DNA of 64,000 nt, from contig MU270039.1 in assembly GCA_021432635.1 (NCBI GenBank), forward strand, positions 445,940 to 509,939, read 5' to 3'. Position numbers and translations under genes: made by a program. The DNA is from Thozetella sp. PMI_491. Its lineage: Eukaryota > Ascomycota > Sordariomycetes > Chaetosphaeriales > Chaetosphaeriaceae. The notes under the pieces were generated by a model that worked only from the letters and a program-made list of their open reading frames with translations, made no database searches and was not told where the DNA came from. Shown in pieces: positions 46,594-57,937 of this stretch. Position 1 is the first letter of the stretch. Every line of letters starts with the position of its first letter.

Positions 46594-49564
46594 ACGAGGC
46601 AGTTTATAAACCAAGGGTCGTTTACTATAATGGTTTATCACCTGTGTCCGTCCGCCCCCCAACCCGGGCCAACCCGGGTGAGTCGCTACATCATGCAAAT
46701 AAGTGAGATTCGTGGTGACTCAGCAGTTCAGGTAAGCCTTGACGGGCATATGAAGGCGCATACTTTGCATACTTGAAGATAGGTTGACAGGAACTAATTA
46801 ATGCAGCTGGTATCTTTCCGAGAGGCATCTAGTCCGTAAGTGCCTCGTTTATCAGGATGGAGGCAATATCAACGGAAAAAAAGAATGCTAAGCTACACCT
46901 ACCTGGGTAGACAACTACTTCTATTAGCAATAGTCCATGAAAGATCCCATTAAGAGCAGTAGCCCTGTACTGTCCGGTTAGAGAAGAACATACCATTTTC
47001 GATGTGCAGGACCACACCTCTATCACTCTCGTGAGGCGGGACACTGGTGATTACTTCATGTGTATAGGATTCGCATCATCAGCATACGTGTGGGAAAATT
47101 TCTTCGTTCGAGAAAATCACAGATAGAGGCTGTTGGAATTGGGGACACCCGAACTAGCTATGTACTTCAGGCAAATTTTTTGGGGGGCACCAAGACGGGG
47201 GCAGAGAGTGCTTTTAGCTGACTACAGGCCACTTAAGCTACCGCTAATTTCATCGAGCTGCGGAAGCTTTTTCTGGCCACCACGGTGGCTGCTGAGCCGC
47301 AAAGCAGCAGGGAAACCTGTATTTTAGCTGAATAGATGACGCAATAAACTTTCCATCGACTTTTCAAAGGTCAGTCATTTGTACTTTGACAGACGCAAGC
47401 CGTCATGGCTCTGAGCCACATTCAATACCCTGAACCTATTTTTTGACTTCGGCGGCGACCATCGCCTTTCTTACCCTGATCTTTCCATCCAAGCTTTGGA
47501 TTCATACGAGGAGCGTCTGGACGCAAAGGGAAACGCCAAGTTCGAATACATCTCAGTATTTGATACTAGAAGCTTTAGTCCTGTCAACCTGCTTGCGTAT
47601 CTCCTCTACCCCGATCTTAGTCTTAACACTCGTATATATGAGCTCGAAGTAGATCATACCGTGAGTTCTCCAGTAAACGTTGCACTCTCTGAGACTAAAC
47701 CAGCAAGGACACAAGAAGCCCTCTTCCACTAAGACGGGTAAATGTACATAGCCCACTGTCCCAACGCTAGGCATCTGCAGCTCTTGCGGCGACATAACAA
47801 ATTAGACCCAATATAGTCTAAACCCCACCAACTTGACCGAATACCATAACAGATCGGATACAGAAACATCCGGTCCATATGGCGGCGGCGATTACACCTC
47901 AACCGGATCAACGGTACGCCACAGCTCACATAAAATTGTTCCGCCCCGCACTTAAACGCAGCTTAGGTATTTGGCCCAGAATAGACACATGCATTCAAGT
48001 AGGCCGAGACTTCACTCTTTATTGTTGGTATATTAGAACCGCAAGAAGGGTATTGGGCAGGAAATGGTGCGACATTTTTCACTGTCCACTAGTTCTTAGA
48101 GACCAAACAATTAAGAGTAAAGATCTACAAGTCAAGTCTCACACCAGTTCTTCTATATAGTTTAGACAATAAATCTCGGGATATCACACGGAAGCAGTGT
48201 AAATATTAACAAGAAATCGATACTGGCAAAAGGAGGTTAAGCCTGCATGAGGGGCCTAAACTATACTCTCAGCTACCGTGCAGAGTGTGGCCTTAATGGG
48301 GTATACACGAAGCACCAGCGGATCCCTGAGTAAGCCCAACGGCTGCTAGGGACAGGATATAACATCTAAGAGACTATCAAGTTAAGACATAATATAAACC
48401 CAATTTGTAATAACGGCGAATAGAAGTACAAATCCCTCAAGCTAAGGTATAAAAAGGCAAGCCTGGTAAAAGCTTTAAAAATCAGTCTAATTATTATAGT
48501 AATACTAGCTTAAGGCTCTCTGAAATCTAATCCACTTTCCCTTACTAACCTTATATCTCCAAATAACCTAATTGCGCTTTTAGGTGGTCTTACTCTATAC
48601 ACTATTGCAAGCTATCCAAGCTCTAAAACGAAGCGATGCCATAGCATAGCACTAAATTCGGCAACCAAAGCGGATATACCACGATTTTGGTGAGTCTAAC
48701 CTCCACATATCAGAAGTGATATCTCGGCCTAGCTCATGTGAATATCGGAATTCATTACACTATTTCCTGCTATTGGGTATCCAGGTCACCTTTGGTTAGT
48801 GTAGGACCGGCTGGTCGGCTACCGGCCTCGACACTCTCAGACAAATCCCGGAAGCGTGGTTCTCGTTCTCGATCGGAATAGGGACGTAATAGTGAGGCTC
48901 GCATGAAAGTGTTCGTTGGCCTAGAAGTATTCGCAGGACAGGAGGTCGTGATCACTTTGGCTATACCACGGTATAGAAGCTCTAGAACAAGTCATCGCGG
49001 CCCTATAAGATAACTCAATCGGCATCAACCTTTCTCTGATAGCGCCAGGCCCAAGAGGATAAGAGAGCAGCTGCTGTGTGAGCCTGCCATCTTGGACCTC
49101 GGACAACTTCTTCGCCAAACCTCACACAATATACTCGGATTATGTTTTTCTTGAGTAGATCGGATCGTTGATACCGCTAGTTCAAATGGCGCAGACTATT
49201 TGTAAGCAAGTGCGGAATGGCCAGCGCTGAAGCGGCTTGCTAAAGCTAGATCCTGAGGATAGTCACGTAATCAAGGCTCAAGTGCCCACCCTGTCAACGA
49301 TCCATCACATTAGTGTTCACAGTCTTAGTTCCCTCAGAGAGGGATTACTTATATGTATAGATAAATATATAAACATCTATAAAATTCTTACTTTATTCAT
49401 CATCTAGATACACTGTAACAGCCTAATATTGAGCCTAAATTTAACTTCTCTATTATACGTATGATTCGCTAAAATAAGTGCTATTGTCACAGGTTTTGTT
49501 TTTCTCGCTGCTAGAAAGTCTTGGTTCCATTTTTCTCACATTTTCGCCGCATCTCCATTGATCG
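46594..49564. other. Long region without intact genes
   Basis: A 3-kb stretch of mixed composition, AT-rich at 48150-48600 and 49340-49500. At about 47443-47732 one plus-strand frame is open and protein-like (contains Asp-Phe-Gly-Gly-Asp-His and Leu-Leu-Tyr-Pro-Asp-Leu-Ser) but has no start, splice sites or known family, so it is at most a gene fragment. A dispersed repeat copy lies at 49193-49312. No RNA gene is seen. Confidence 0.4.
49193..49312. repeat. Dispersed repeat, copy A
   Basis: This 120-bp segment matches 60817-60938 in the same orientation. Shared landmarks are AGCGCT(G/A)AAGC, TAAAGCTAGATC, AGGATAGT, AAGTGCC and ATCACATTA. Compared with copy B, this copy has C and G at most differing sites, so it is the less mutated of the two. 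It is probably a fragment of a transposable element. Confidence 0.7.
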
Positions 49565-51721
49565 TTATAGGTCGAGACTAGGCCAGTCCCAAGGCATGTT
49601 CAGGTTATCAAGTTCGATATCGAAAATTTCTGATATGCCAGGAGTAATTGTAGCGTCATTGAAGTTTTCCGCTGTGTCAAACGCTAGCCAATCGCTGAGG
49701 TCATGTGTTATTTCTGATGCCATGTAGGCATTAGCTTGACAGGGCTGTTCATCGGGGGATACCGTTAATGGCGTAGAGGATACATCTTCATGCGTCCTGG
49801 CCTTCTTTTGTATGATATCAGAACCACGCACAAGAGAGGGCGAGACCTTCTCGGCGAGGAGTGATAATATCCTGTAAGATGCTGAAGCAAAACTGCTGGT
49901 CTCGTGGAGTTCTCGCAGCATGTTTAATGATACGGAAATTGCAGCGAGCACGGCTGCCCTGCGTGGCAGCCGAAAGCTCGTATCATGGAGCAGAGCTGAG
50001 CAAAGCACTGTTCCGGTATCAAAAGTGGAAAATAGAACGGCATGGTATCTTGTATCTTCGGGGTACACATGATCGAAGAATGTTTTCAGAGCATCGATGA
50101 GGAGTAGGGCATAGTTCACGGCGGCCGCTCGAATTTCTTGCTCCTTCCCGGAATGAGATGACTGTGGCTGGCTTTCTGAAAGAAAACGCCTCATAGGCCC
50201 AAGTAATAAGGAATATGTGACAGTGTATAGGTAGTGTCGATGTAGTACAAGCCACGGGAATGCTTCGTCTTGGCTTTTGTCCGGGGAGGGGAAGCTAAAT
50301 CGCGGGGGCAGAGTCATGACCCAAGCTTCGACATCGAATTGGAATTCTTGCACATCGGAAGGTGAAGTTATATTGCTCATATTGCCAAACTTTCGAGACA
50401 GTTTGTTGATAAGCTGTGAGTGGAGCTTCATATGCAAGATGGGGGACGGCGAGTCGCCCTCGAGCGACAGATGTGGAAGCTCCACGTGCGAAGCAGCGCG
50501 ATCGATGATAAGGGGTCGCGACAACAAGGCAGATAATTGCCTACAAGGCACTCAGCGAAGTTCATGTAGCTTGGGATTGGCTTTCGTACCAGTCCCATGC
50601 GTTCAAGATGCACCAGACTCTCCTTTCCATCTCCCGATCGAATTCTAGAGCTCGGCTGCCCGGCCGTTTCGTATGCAGAACTAGCAGGGTTAGCCAGTGG
50701 ATATGGCAATGTTCTACAGCTAAGCAAGGAAATTGGCCCAGATGAGACCTACGCATTTCCTGGGCTTCTCTCGCCGCGGCAGTCAAGGCATGCCAGCACT
50801 CGGGGAAGCGCGCCTCTGACTTGTACCAGTAACACGAGTACAGAAGTTGGTATACCGTAGTAATGCCGCCACATCCAGCACGCACCCGACTGCTCAGATC
50901 GCGACCGGCTTCATGCAATTGCTCAGATAAGCCTTCAAAACTTTCTCCGAGATGCAATCTCAGCTTAGTCTCAAGGGACCGGTCGAGATATTGCATTGAA
51001 CAAGCACAAACAGTAAGCAAAAGACTCGTCCATTCCAAGCTCAGAGTCCTGGAACTGTTCCTTAGGCTCCACCACGTCTTGTACTCATCCAAGAAAGTGG
51101 GCGCGTGAAGGATATAGTAATGGTAGTTGACGTAGTCCAGAAATCTCTGAACAAGGTAATCTGATTACCAGATTAGACTAGATGGCATTCCGTCTTCGCT
51201 GCCATTCGTACCTGTATATTTCCTTGGGGGCAAAACTTGGATTGCCGCTTGGATAAAAGGGCCATCTAGATGCTCTTGTCTCGTCTCTGTAGGACCAGGC
51301 TAAATACTCATGAGCATACTCCGTTCCATAGTGTTTAGTTGTACGAGTGGGGAGTATTACTTCCGATTCGCCAATGAGATCGAATAAACTGTGAGGAGGC
51401 ATATACCCCAGTGACTCAAGATCTCCTTGATTGATGCTAAAGCCTTCCGTTGTGGCGCTTCTGTCATCAAGCGCTCTCTTCCGACTAAGTCGTGCTGCAT
51501 TGTTCGTCGCCGTCGCCGGTGCTTCAATGAACCGGCACTGATTAGCCACCTTTCGCTTCTGGCAGTGATTGCATGGCCATTCACGATCGCACTACAGTTA
51601 TTGAGTAACAATCGGTCAGTTGAGCTCTACATGACCTCTTTAAAAAGCTTCTTGCCTTTTGTTTCCGACGATGGCATTCACTGCAAGCCGGCCGGTTCCG
51701 CGATGTAGGGTCTTCATTCAT
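49565..51721 (-). CDS. Zn2Cys6 transcription factor with fungal-specific TF domain
   Basis: Five exons (51721-51656, 51591-51212, 51144-50753, 50680-50590, 50540-49565) give 634 residues. Exon 1 (22 codons) ends after Ala-Cys-Ser-Glu-Cys-His-Arg-Arg-Lys-Gln-Lys, and exon 2 begins Cys-Asp-Arg-Glu-Trp-Pro-Cys-Asn-His-Cys. Together they give all six Cys of the zinc cluster. The intron between them begins GCAAGA after AAG and ends CTGTAG, so it is a GC-AG intron; no GT donor restores the cluster. Exons 2-3 give Phe-Leu-Asp-Tyr-Val-Asn-Tyr-His-Tyr, the start of the fungal TF homology domain. Exons 4-5 give Arg-Arg-Val-Trp-Cys-Ile-Leu and Ala-Leu-Leu-Ser-Arg-Pro-Leu-Ile-Ile-Asp. A nuclear DNA-binding regulator; the targets are unknown, perhaps including the adjacent hydrolase. 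Confidence 0.88.
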
Positions 51722-51985
51722 GATTGCTAAAGCAAATGTAGAGCGAGGCTGGAAGCTTCCAAACACGGAGGGAAATGCTGATAAAGTTAGTGTGCTGCGT
51801 CACCGTAGCTTTATATGTCCACGCGATCCTTATCAATTATGGAGTAGCCGATAAGAATTACGGGATTCAATTGGCTGGTGCCGGAACCAACTCGCGGGCT
51901 AACACGGGCTGTTTCAGAAAATATGTGATCATCGGTTTCTTCTAATACGTGGTGTTGATAAAATGGGGTTATAAAATAACCTACA

Positions 51986-52921
51986 TTAAACTGCAGCTAC
52001 CAACGCACCGACCATAAATTCTGTGATCTTTGGCACGGTCACTGATATATCGTCGTACAGGTCGACATGTCCCTTGCCCGGGACGACAAACATTTCCTTA
52101 GGCTCTCGGGCTTTCCCAATGGCCACCTCGCTGTGCTCCCTCGAAGCCGCCTCGGATCCTGCAATCATCAACAACGGCCGTGGCGAGATCATGTCTATGA
52201 AGGCGAAAGAGTCGTAGTTGAGCATCAGCTCGAAGCTCCGCGCCACCTGCACGTTTGTCGAGCGAGGATGTGCACCTCTCGAGGTCTTGTAGTAGCCAAA
52301 CCCTTCTTTGATCAATGGAGGTGCGCCATCGGGGATCTCGGCTGCGTTGTCGGGAATAATTTGGACTATGCGGGGTGCTTCGCCCTTAGCCTCAGCATTG
52401 CGGTCCCGACCGGCTTGAATGAGCGCTTGATGACGGGCTTCTGGACCGCCGCTTGTCATGCCCTCGCGCATCATCTGTCCCAAGCAGCCGGCACTGATGG
52501 TGGCGACGGCGCGTATACGGACGTCGGTCTGCGCTGCGAACGGCACGTAGCCCCCCGACACGCAGATGCCGAGCGCTCCGATCCTATCGGGGTCGACGAT
52601 GTCCGCTTCGCTAGTTGCCAGGTAAGAAACCGCGCTTTTGACGTCTTCAACTCGTTGATACGGGTCTTCGAGGTCGCGCGGCTCACCGCCGCTCTCGCCT
52701 TGATACGCAGCATCCCACGCGAGCGTCACGAAGCCTGCACCAGCAAGCTCTCGGGCGTATAGTCCCGCAGTCTGTTCCTTGACGCCTGTTCCGGGGTGAC
52801 CAATCACAATGCCGGCCTTTTGCCGGTCAGGTGCACCGGCCTGAGGGATGTATAAGTCACCAACGACATTGATGCCTCGGCTCTGGAAATGGACTTGACG
52901 CTTGGTGATAGGGGTAGACAT
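51986..52921 (-). CDS. Alpha/beta hydrolase, dienelactone-hydrolase-like
   Basis: Single exon, 311 residues, no introns. The fold signs are a strand with Gly-Ile-Val-Ile-Gly-His-Pro-Gly-Thr-Gly (oxyanion region), the nucleophile elbow Gly-Ile-Cys-Val-Ser-Gly-Gly with Cys120, a Pro-Leu-Leu-Met-Ile-Ala-Gly-Ser-Glu strand for the acid, and Pro-Gly-Lys-Gly-His-Val-Asp for the catalytic His. Cysteine as nucleophile is the dienelactone-hydrolase arrangement. It lacks a signal peptide and should be cytosolic. Substrates of such proteins range from lactones to polyketide esters, so none is proposed. It is in tandem with and upstream of the Zn2Cys6 gene on the same strand, 264 bp apart, which hints at co-function. 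Confidence 0.85.
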   Translation of the reverse strand: MSTPITKRQVHFQSRGINVVGDLYIPQAGAPDRQKAGIVIGHPGTGVKEQTAGLYARELAGAGFVTLAWDAAYQGESGGEPRDLEDPYQRVEDVKSAVSYLATSEADIVDPDRIGALGICVSGGYVPFAAQTDVRIRAVATISAGCLGQMMREGMTSGGPEARHQALIQAGRDRNAEAKGEAPRIVQIIPDNAAEIPDGAPPLIKEGFGYYKTSRGAHPRSTNVQVARSFELMLNYDSFAFIDMISPRPLLMIAGSEAASREHSEVAIGKAREPKEMFVVPGKGHVDLYDDISVTVPKITEFMVGALVAAV

Positions 52922-53222
52922 GGTAGATGTATTGGGAAGGTCCTATAAGCTATTTTGGTCCCTCTTCAAGTGAGGTCAAAGTAATGATCACTGGCCTGCC
53001 TCTTAGCTACCTAGAGGTGATTTATATATTCTCGTGGGAATTAATGTTAGACGCCGGTTTGGTGCTGTCAGACTTGGGAACCTACGGTTGTATCTGGGCC
53101 CACCCCGATATTTTTCGGGTTGGGGCCGGCCGAAATTCTTCGGTGGTGGGGCCTGATTGGAAAATGCTGTTAATCTTGCACGGGCTCTGCGGGACCCTAA
53201 ATCCGCGGGTCCAGTGAGTATA
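52922..53222. promoter_or_regulatory. Hydrolase promoter region, bounded by the MITE
   Basis: The 301 bp between the hydrolase start codon and the transposon. It should contain the hydrolase promoter. An open frame on the plus strand (52927-53217) shows no protein-like character. Confidence 0.4.
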
Positions 53223-53613
53223 ACGTAATCCACGGGTGGGTGGATCACACGGGCGGATGGATCACTTCAAATTACATATAAATCGAGAATTTCTTAGCTT
53301 TCTAGCACCGCCAACTTTTACTTAAATATTATACAACTTTATCTATTCTTTTATATATATACTTATATCTATTGAGATTTTATTTAAAAATTTAAAATAT
53401 TTCTCCACTTTTTTTATTTTACCACTAGAGGGAATTTTTAAAAGTCTATAAAAATATATATATATAAGTTGTTATTATTACTAAAAAGTGTAGAACAAGT
53501 ATAATAATTTTTAATTCAATTTGGTAGTGTTAGAAAGCTAAGAAATTCTTCATTTTGTATGTGATTTGAAGTGATCCATCCACCCGTGTGATCCACCCAC
53601 CCGTGGATTACGT
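53223..53613. mobile_element. MITE with about 86-bp terminal inverted repeats and TA target duplication
   Basis: The left arm (53223-53308) starts ACGTAATCCACGGGTGGGTG, and the right arm (53527-53613) is its near-perfect reverse complement, with only a few mismatches. The element is 391 bp and is flanked on both sides by TA (53221-53222 and 53614-53615), the target duplication of Tc1/mariner elements. The core is AT-rich, carries no coding capacity and is itself partly self-complementary. This makes it a non-autonomous, foldback-like MITE, which would need a transposase from elsewhere. It sits 300 bp upstream of the hydrolase gene. Confidence 0.85.
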
Positions 53614-55293
53614 TAGTTCAATGGCCCACTCTCGAAAATTTAAGAGGTGTGGTTATTGGAGGAGTAGGAGTGTGTGTGATACAGGAATAGCTTCCTCAAA
53701 CGATTGGAGCAGTTGTGTCGCCAGGCATCTATCATAGACTCATCGCACTTTTCTTCCTACCATGCCAGTGGTCAAACTCCGCAAGACTCATGGGAATTTT
53801 GCCATCATCTCCCGTTGCAGCCAATAAGGTGAAAACCCTGGAGAAAATTTCTGTCATGCCTTGGTCATCCACTTTCGTCACGAGGCTCTCGAGATTTGGT
53901 GTCGACCACGAGTAACACTGATCCCACCAACGATGTCATCTATCTGCGCTTATTATGGGCATTGAATGGTGAATAGGAAATGCAAGATGTCACGTCAGTG
54001 CTGAATTGCTTCAGTGCTTCCTCTTTGAAGGCAGTTTTGGATGGCGCTGATCGACCACGCATAAATGGTACGGCAACGAGGCACCCATTAACTCGAAATC
54101 GATTGGCGAAGCTTACGAGATAACAGCAGGGATGCAGAACAGCCATCGAGACGACGTCGCGCGGCTTTACTCGACCGAAATCAGACCGCTCAAAGAGGTG
54201 CAGGAGATTATGGGAGCCAGATTTGGCGTCAAGGCAACGCACGCGGGACCTCTGGCTGTGGTGGCCAAAACGAGCCAACCTACACATCAACTTGCCCTCA
54301 GGAATCCAATGTGCTAGGAAATGAGGATCTGTGAGCCTTAAATGGCCACATCTGTCGGCGATTTTACTGCGGTTTTACTGAGGTGTTACTACATGGAGAT
54401 ACGGACGATTACACCTGAAGGACCAAGAAGGCTGATACCTTCGAGTGAGGTGTCAGATGGGTAACAAAACGATAGAATTTGTAATTGATGTAAACCGAGC
54501 TATTTCAATGCAACTCATAACCTTGTAGCTCCAGGCCGTTATTGGCTATTCCTCCATAGGTATTTCTTCAGGCCCGCTTGGCCAAACTTCTGGAAGCTAT
54601 CGCACAGATTCCAATTAAGAGCTTTTAAGGTCCAGGATTTATAATCGGCCAACGGAGGGTGTTAGCCCTAGTATATAACAATATCACTATTCTCCCATAG
54701 CATAGTAGTGCATGATATACTAATTTCAAGGTGGCCTTATCCACTGAGAATTGGTAATTGGCAACTAATTAACATAGGGCAGTAGAAGTACTAGCCTCTG
54801 TCCGCAATTGGCTCAAATAAGACTGAGCTGAGCCGGGATACTTTACTATCCTACCTTATATATGGGTGGATAAATTAATTCTAATGATAAATACTGTAGC
54901 ACTCCCTACCCTGTTGCAAATGGCGCACGAGTTCAAAAAGGGGGTGGGGGGTTCCTCCGACCTATTATCTCGCATTGGAGTCGACCCACGCGCCCATGGT
55001 CTCCCCTAACCCCCTTTCAATGGACCACTCGTAAGAGCCAACGCACCGATGCGTAAATGCAACTTGTCTTAGTCTGTGGGCGTCTCAGCGCGTATTGGCA
55101 TTGCTGGCACCTCCAGTTCCGCAGTAGTTCGCATTCCTCCCTCCCCCCTTCGCTCCTTCGCCCTGCGATAGGAATCAATGTCTAGCTGAGCCCCTCGATT
55201 CGTTCAAATGTACAAGATTTTCACGTCTCGTAAATCTTTTCGCTTTTCCTCCCGCAATATGTCGATATTACCACATGGTACTGGGACGCCAAG
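53614..55293. other. Intergenic region with a Clr5-domain relic
   Basis: Apart from the relic listed separately at 54132-54240, no gene is seen. An AT-rich block lies at 54610-54900. The final 300 bp are C/T-rich in places (55135-55165, 55226-55256) and should hold the promoter of the acetyltransferase gene. Confidence 0.45.
54132..54240 (+). pseudogene. Fragment of a Clr5-domain gene
   Basis: From an ATG at 54132 the frame reads Arg-Asp-Asp-Val-Ala-Arg-Leu-Tyr, then Arg-Pro-Leu-Lys-Glu-Val-Gln-Glu-Ile-Met and Phe-Gly-Val-Lys-Ala-Thr. This is the core of the fungal Clr5 domain (PF14420), normally at the N-terminus of longer proteins. After Lys-Ala-Thr the conserved Arg/Tyr/Trp-Gly part is lost in this frame, and the frame ends at 54315-54317. 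A partly Trp-rich continuation appears one frame away, so a frameshift is likely. It looks like a dead fragment. Confidence 0.45.
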
Positions 55294-57937
55294 ATGAGTC
55301 GACCTCGGCACTTATCACCAACCGCGGCTATCGCTAGTATCGCTACGTACTTTCTCATTCCAATCGTGTTAATTTCTATCGTATATCGAATTTTCTCTGA
55401 TGGTAAGGCTTCATCTCCAGACGACTGCATAGCATTGATGATCATAACTTCTAGGCTCGCGAGACCCGTACCACTGCGAATCTACGAAGCTCGATGGCCA
55501 ATGGCTTGACACACCACACGCCAATGGCAGCCGATATCCCTTCTGGAGCTGGCAACCGACAGGATGTCTTCTTCACCAATACTCGTCAGAAGACATCTTG
55601 GCGTGTGTGGAAGACAAGAAGATAGTTTTCGCCGGCGATTCCACAGTTCGACAAATTTACTGGGCTACATTGAGGAAGATGAAGGGAAATTACATTCTTG
55701 CATCAAAACACGAAAGTCAATCTCTTACATTCGCAGAAACCGGTATAAAATTCATTTGGGATCCATTCCTCAACTCGACAGACACGTACGACGAGCTGAA
55801 AAGATACAGAGATGCCAAAACTGGAGAGGGTCCGCAGAAAGGCAGCCCGGCCCTGATACTTTTGGGTACTGGTGCTTGGATCAGTCGGCATTTTGACATG
55901 GCTGACGGGATCGAAAAATACCGAGATACAATCGACAACGTATCACAGTATACATCTTTCCCTTCAAGTCTCTCCTCAACCTTGGCAACTTCAAGATCTG
56001 CGGAAGTCGGGGATCAAGCTTTTCTCCAGCCTGTGCAGGTACCCATCTATGACTTTCTCGAGGGAATCAGAAAAGAGACAATCATCCCGGGTGAGGTTGA
56101 GGCAATGAACACATATCTTCAGGACACCTCTTTACGGAACAACGTGCTCTGGAGTTACCTAGCTATGACTGGACAGGAGCCGTTGGACGCTCTGGAACCT
56201 ACAGGCTTCCACTGCATCGACAGCATCGCCGACGCTAAGGCCGATGTGCTCTTGAATCTTCGGTGCAATGCGAAGCTGGATAAGCTGAACGGTTATCCTC
56301 ATGATCGCACCTGTTGCAGCAATTACAAGCGCAGAGTTGATGTCCAGCTGGGCTTCATCGTGATTGGTGCAACCTTATTTACTCTCGCATTCTGGGGATT
56401 CATTGCAAAAACGCAGAATGAAACCCGTGATGCGATTTTCGTCATGAGCGCATCGGTGTTCTATTGTTTTTCCGCCGACCGTACGGAAGTATTCAATCAC
56501 TTCCAAAAACACTTCGAAAATGCCGAGTTTATATTTCTTTCTGGTCTCGTGCTTCTAGCGGGACTTCTCTCCCTCCGACGCTCCGGGTCGCTAACCGCGG
56601 TTGGTACTCGCAAAGACCAGGCCTTCCTGTCGCGCGACCAAACAGAAGAGTGGAAAGGGTGGATGCAGTTTGCAATCCTCCTATATCATTGGACTGGTGC
56701 CTCGTCCGTCCTGTGGATCTACAAGACAATTCGCCTCATGGTTGCTTCTTACCTCTTCCTCATCGGGTTCGGACACACCTGCTTCTTCCTCCAGAAAGGC
56801 GATTACGGTTTCAAGAGACTAGCCACTGTGTTAATCCGACTCAACCTCTTATCTTGCGTTCTGCCTTACATCATGGGGACCGACTACATGTTCTACTATT
56901 TTGCTCCTCTAGCAACATTTTGGTTTGGCGTGGTTTGGTGTACAATGCGGGTGTTCGCCTCCCGGAACTCGTTCACAGCATTCGTACTGATCAAGATCTT
57001 TCTGGCCGCCATTTTAGTCAACTTGAGTATCGAGCTGTCTACATTTGATCTTATATTTCGTGGCTTGGAGACTTTTTGTCGGATCTCCTGGGACGTGTAC
57101 GAGTGGAAATTCCGTCTTGGCCTCGACCGCTACATCGTCTTCGTCGGTATGACTGTCGCTGTTTTGTACGAGGGATACCGAGGAGCTGTCGTTTCGAACA
57201 CCTTACCCCGTGCTTTCCAGTGGCTTCGCATTATCACTATCATAGCGTCTCTCATCGCAATTCCCTTTGTCCAGGCTGTATACCAAGGATTCGGCACCAA
57301 GCAGTTATCGAACGCCAACCACCCACTGTTGGCCATCATACCCGTTCTTGCATATGTAGTTCTACGAAACGCGGCATCATCAGTCCGAAATTTCCACTCA
57401 GCCATCTTTGCGTGGCTTGGAGCATTCAGCCTTGAGACGTTCACCCTACAATGCCACATATGGCTTGCTGCAGACACGAAAGGTCTACTTTCCTTAGGCA
57501 TCTTCCATTCGGATGGGAGTTTGTTAGGAGGGAGGTGGCGCGATTTCGTTGTACTAACACCGCTGTTCTTCTGGGTCAGCTGGAAAGTTTCCGCAGCAAC
57601 CAGTATCATCACGGCCTGGGTCGTGCAGGAGTATGACTCTGAGGAAAATGAGAAGGCTAGCCTAGAGGCTGGTTTAATTGAGAGCCTCTCAAGTCTGGGT
57701 GTTCTGATGAGGGTTAAGAGAATTCTCTGGCCTCGGGATTTGAGATTACGAGTTTGCGTACTGTTAGTTGCGATGTGGGCGTTGAACATGGTAAATTCCA
57801 TCTCTTTGACGCTAGTTCTTAGCAGCCAGGCTAACATACCCTGCAGGTTTCACCTTGAAGACAGACTCATTGACTTCGTCATCGATATAATGAAAGAAAC
57901 TGCTGCATATCGACGCAGCCTGATGATTGAACCCTGA
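55294..57937 (+). CDS. Cas1p-like polysaccharide O-acetyltransferase (10+ helices)
   Basis: Two exons (55294-55402 and 55455-57937) give 863 residues; the intron starts GTAAGG and ends TTCTAG. An N-terminal anchor helix is followed by a lumenal PC-esterase-like domain with Trp-Gln-Pro-Thr-Gly-Cys and the GDS motif Phe-Ala-Gly-Asp-Ser-Thr-Val-Arg-Gln (Ser99). A multi-helix acyltransferase part (Cas1p 10-TM, PF07779) follows, with Arg-Thr-Glu-Val-Phe and several conserved Trp/His-containing loops. The relatives Cas1p of Cryptococcus and human CASD1 add O-acetyl groups to glycans in the Golgi. The catalytic Asp-x-x-His appears as Thr286-Gly-Phe-His289, so the usual Asp is missing. The protein may have altered or lost activity in the esterase-like domain. 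The length is usual for the family. Confidence 0.88.
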
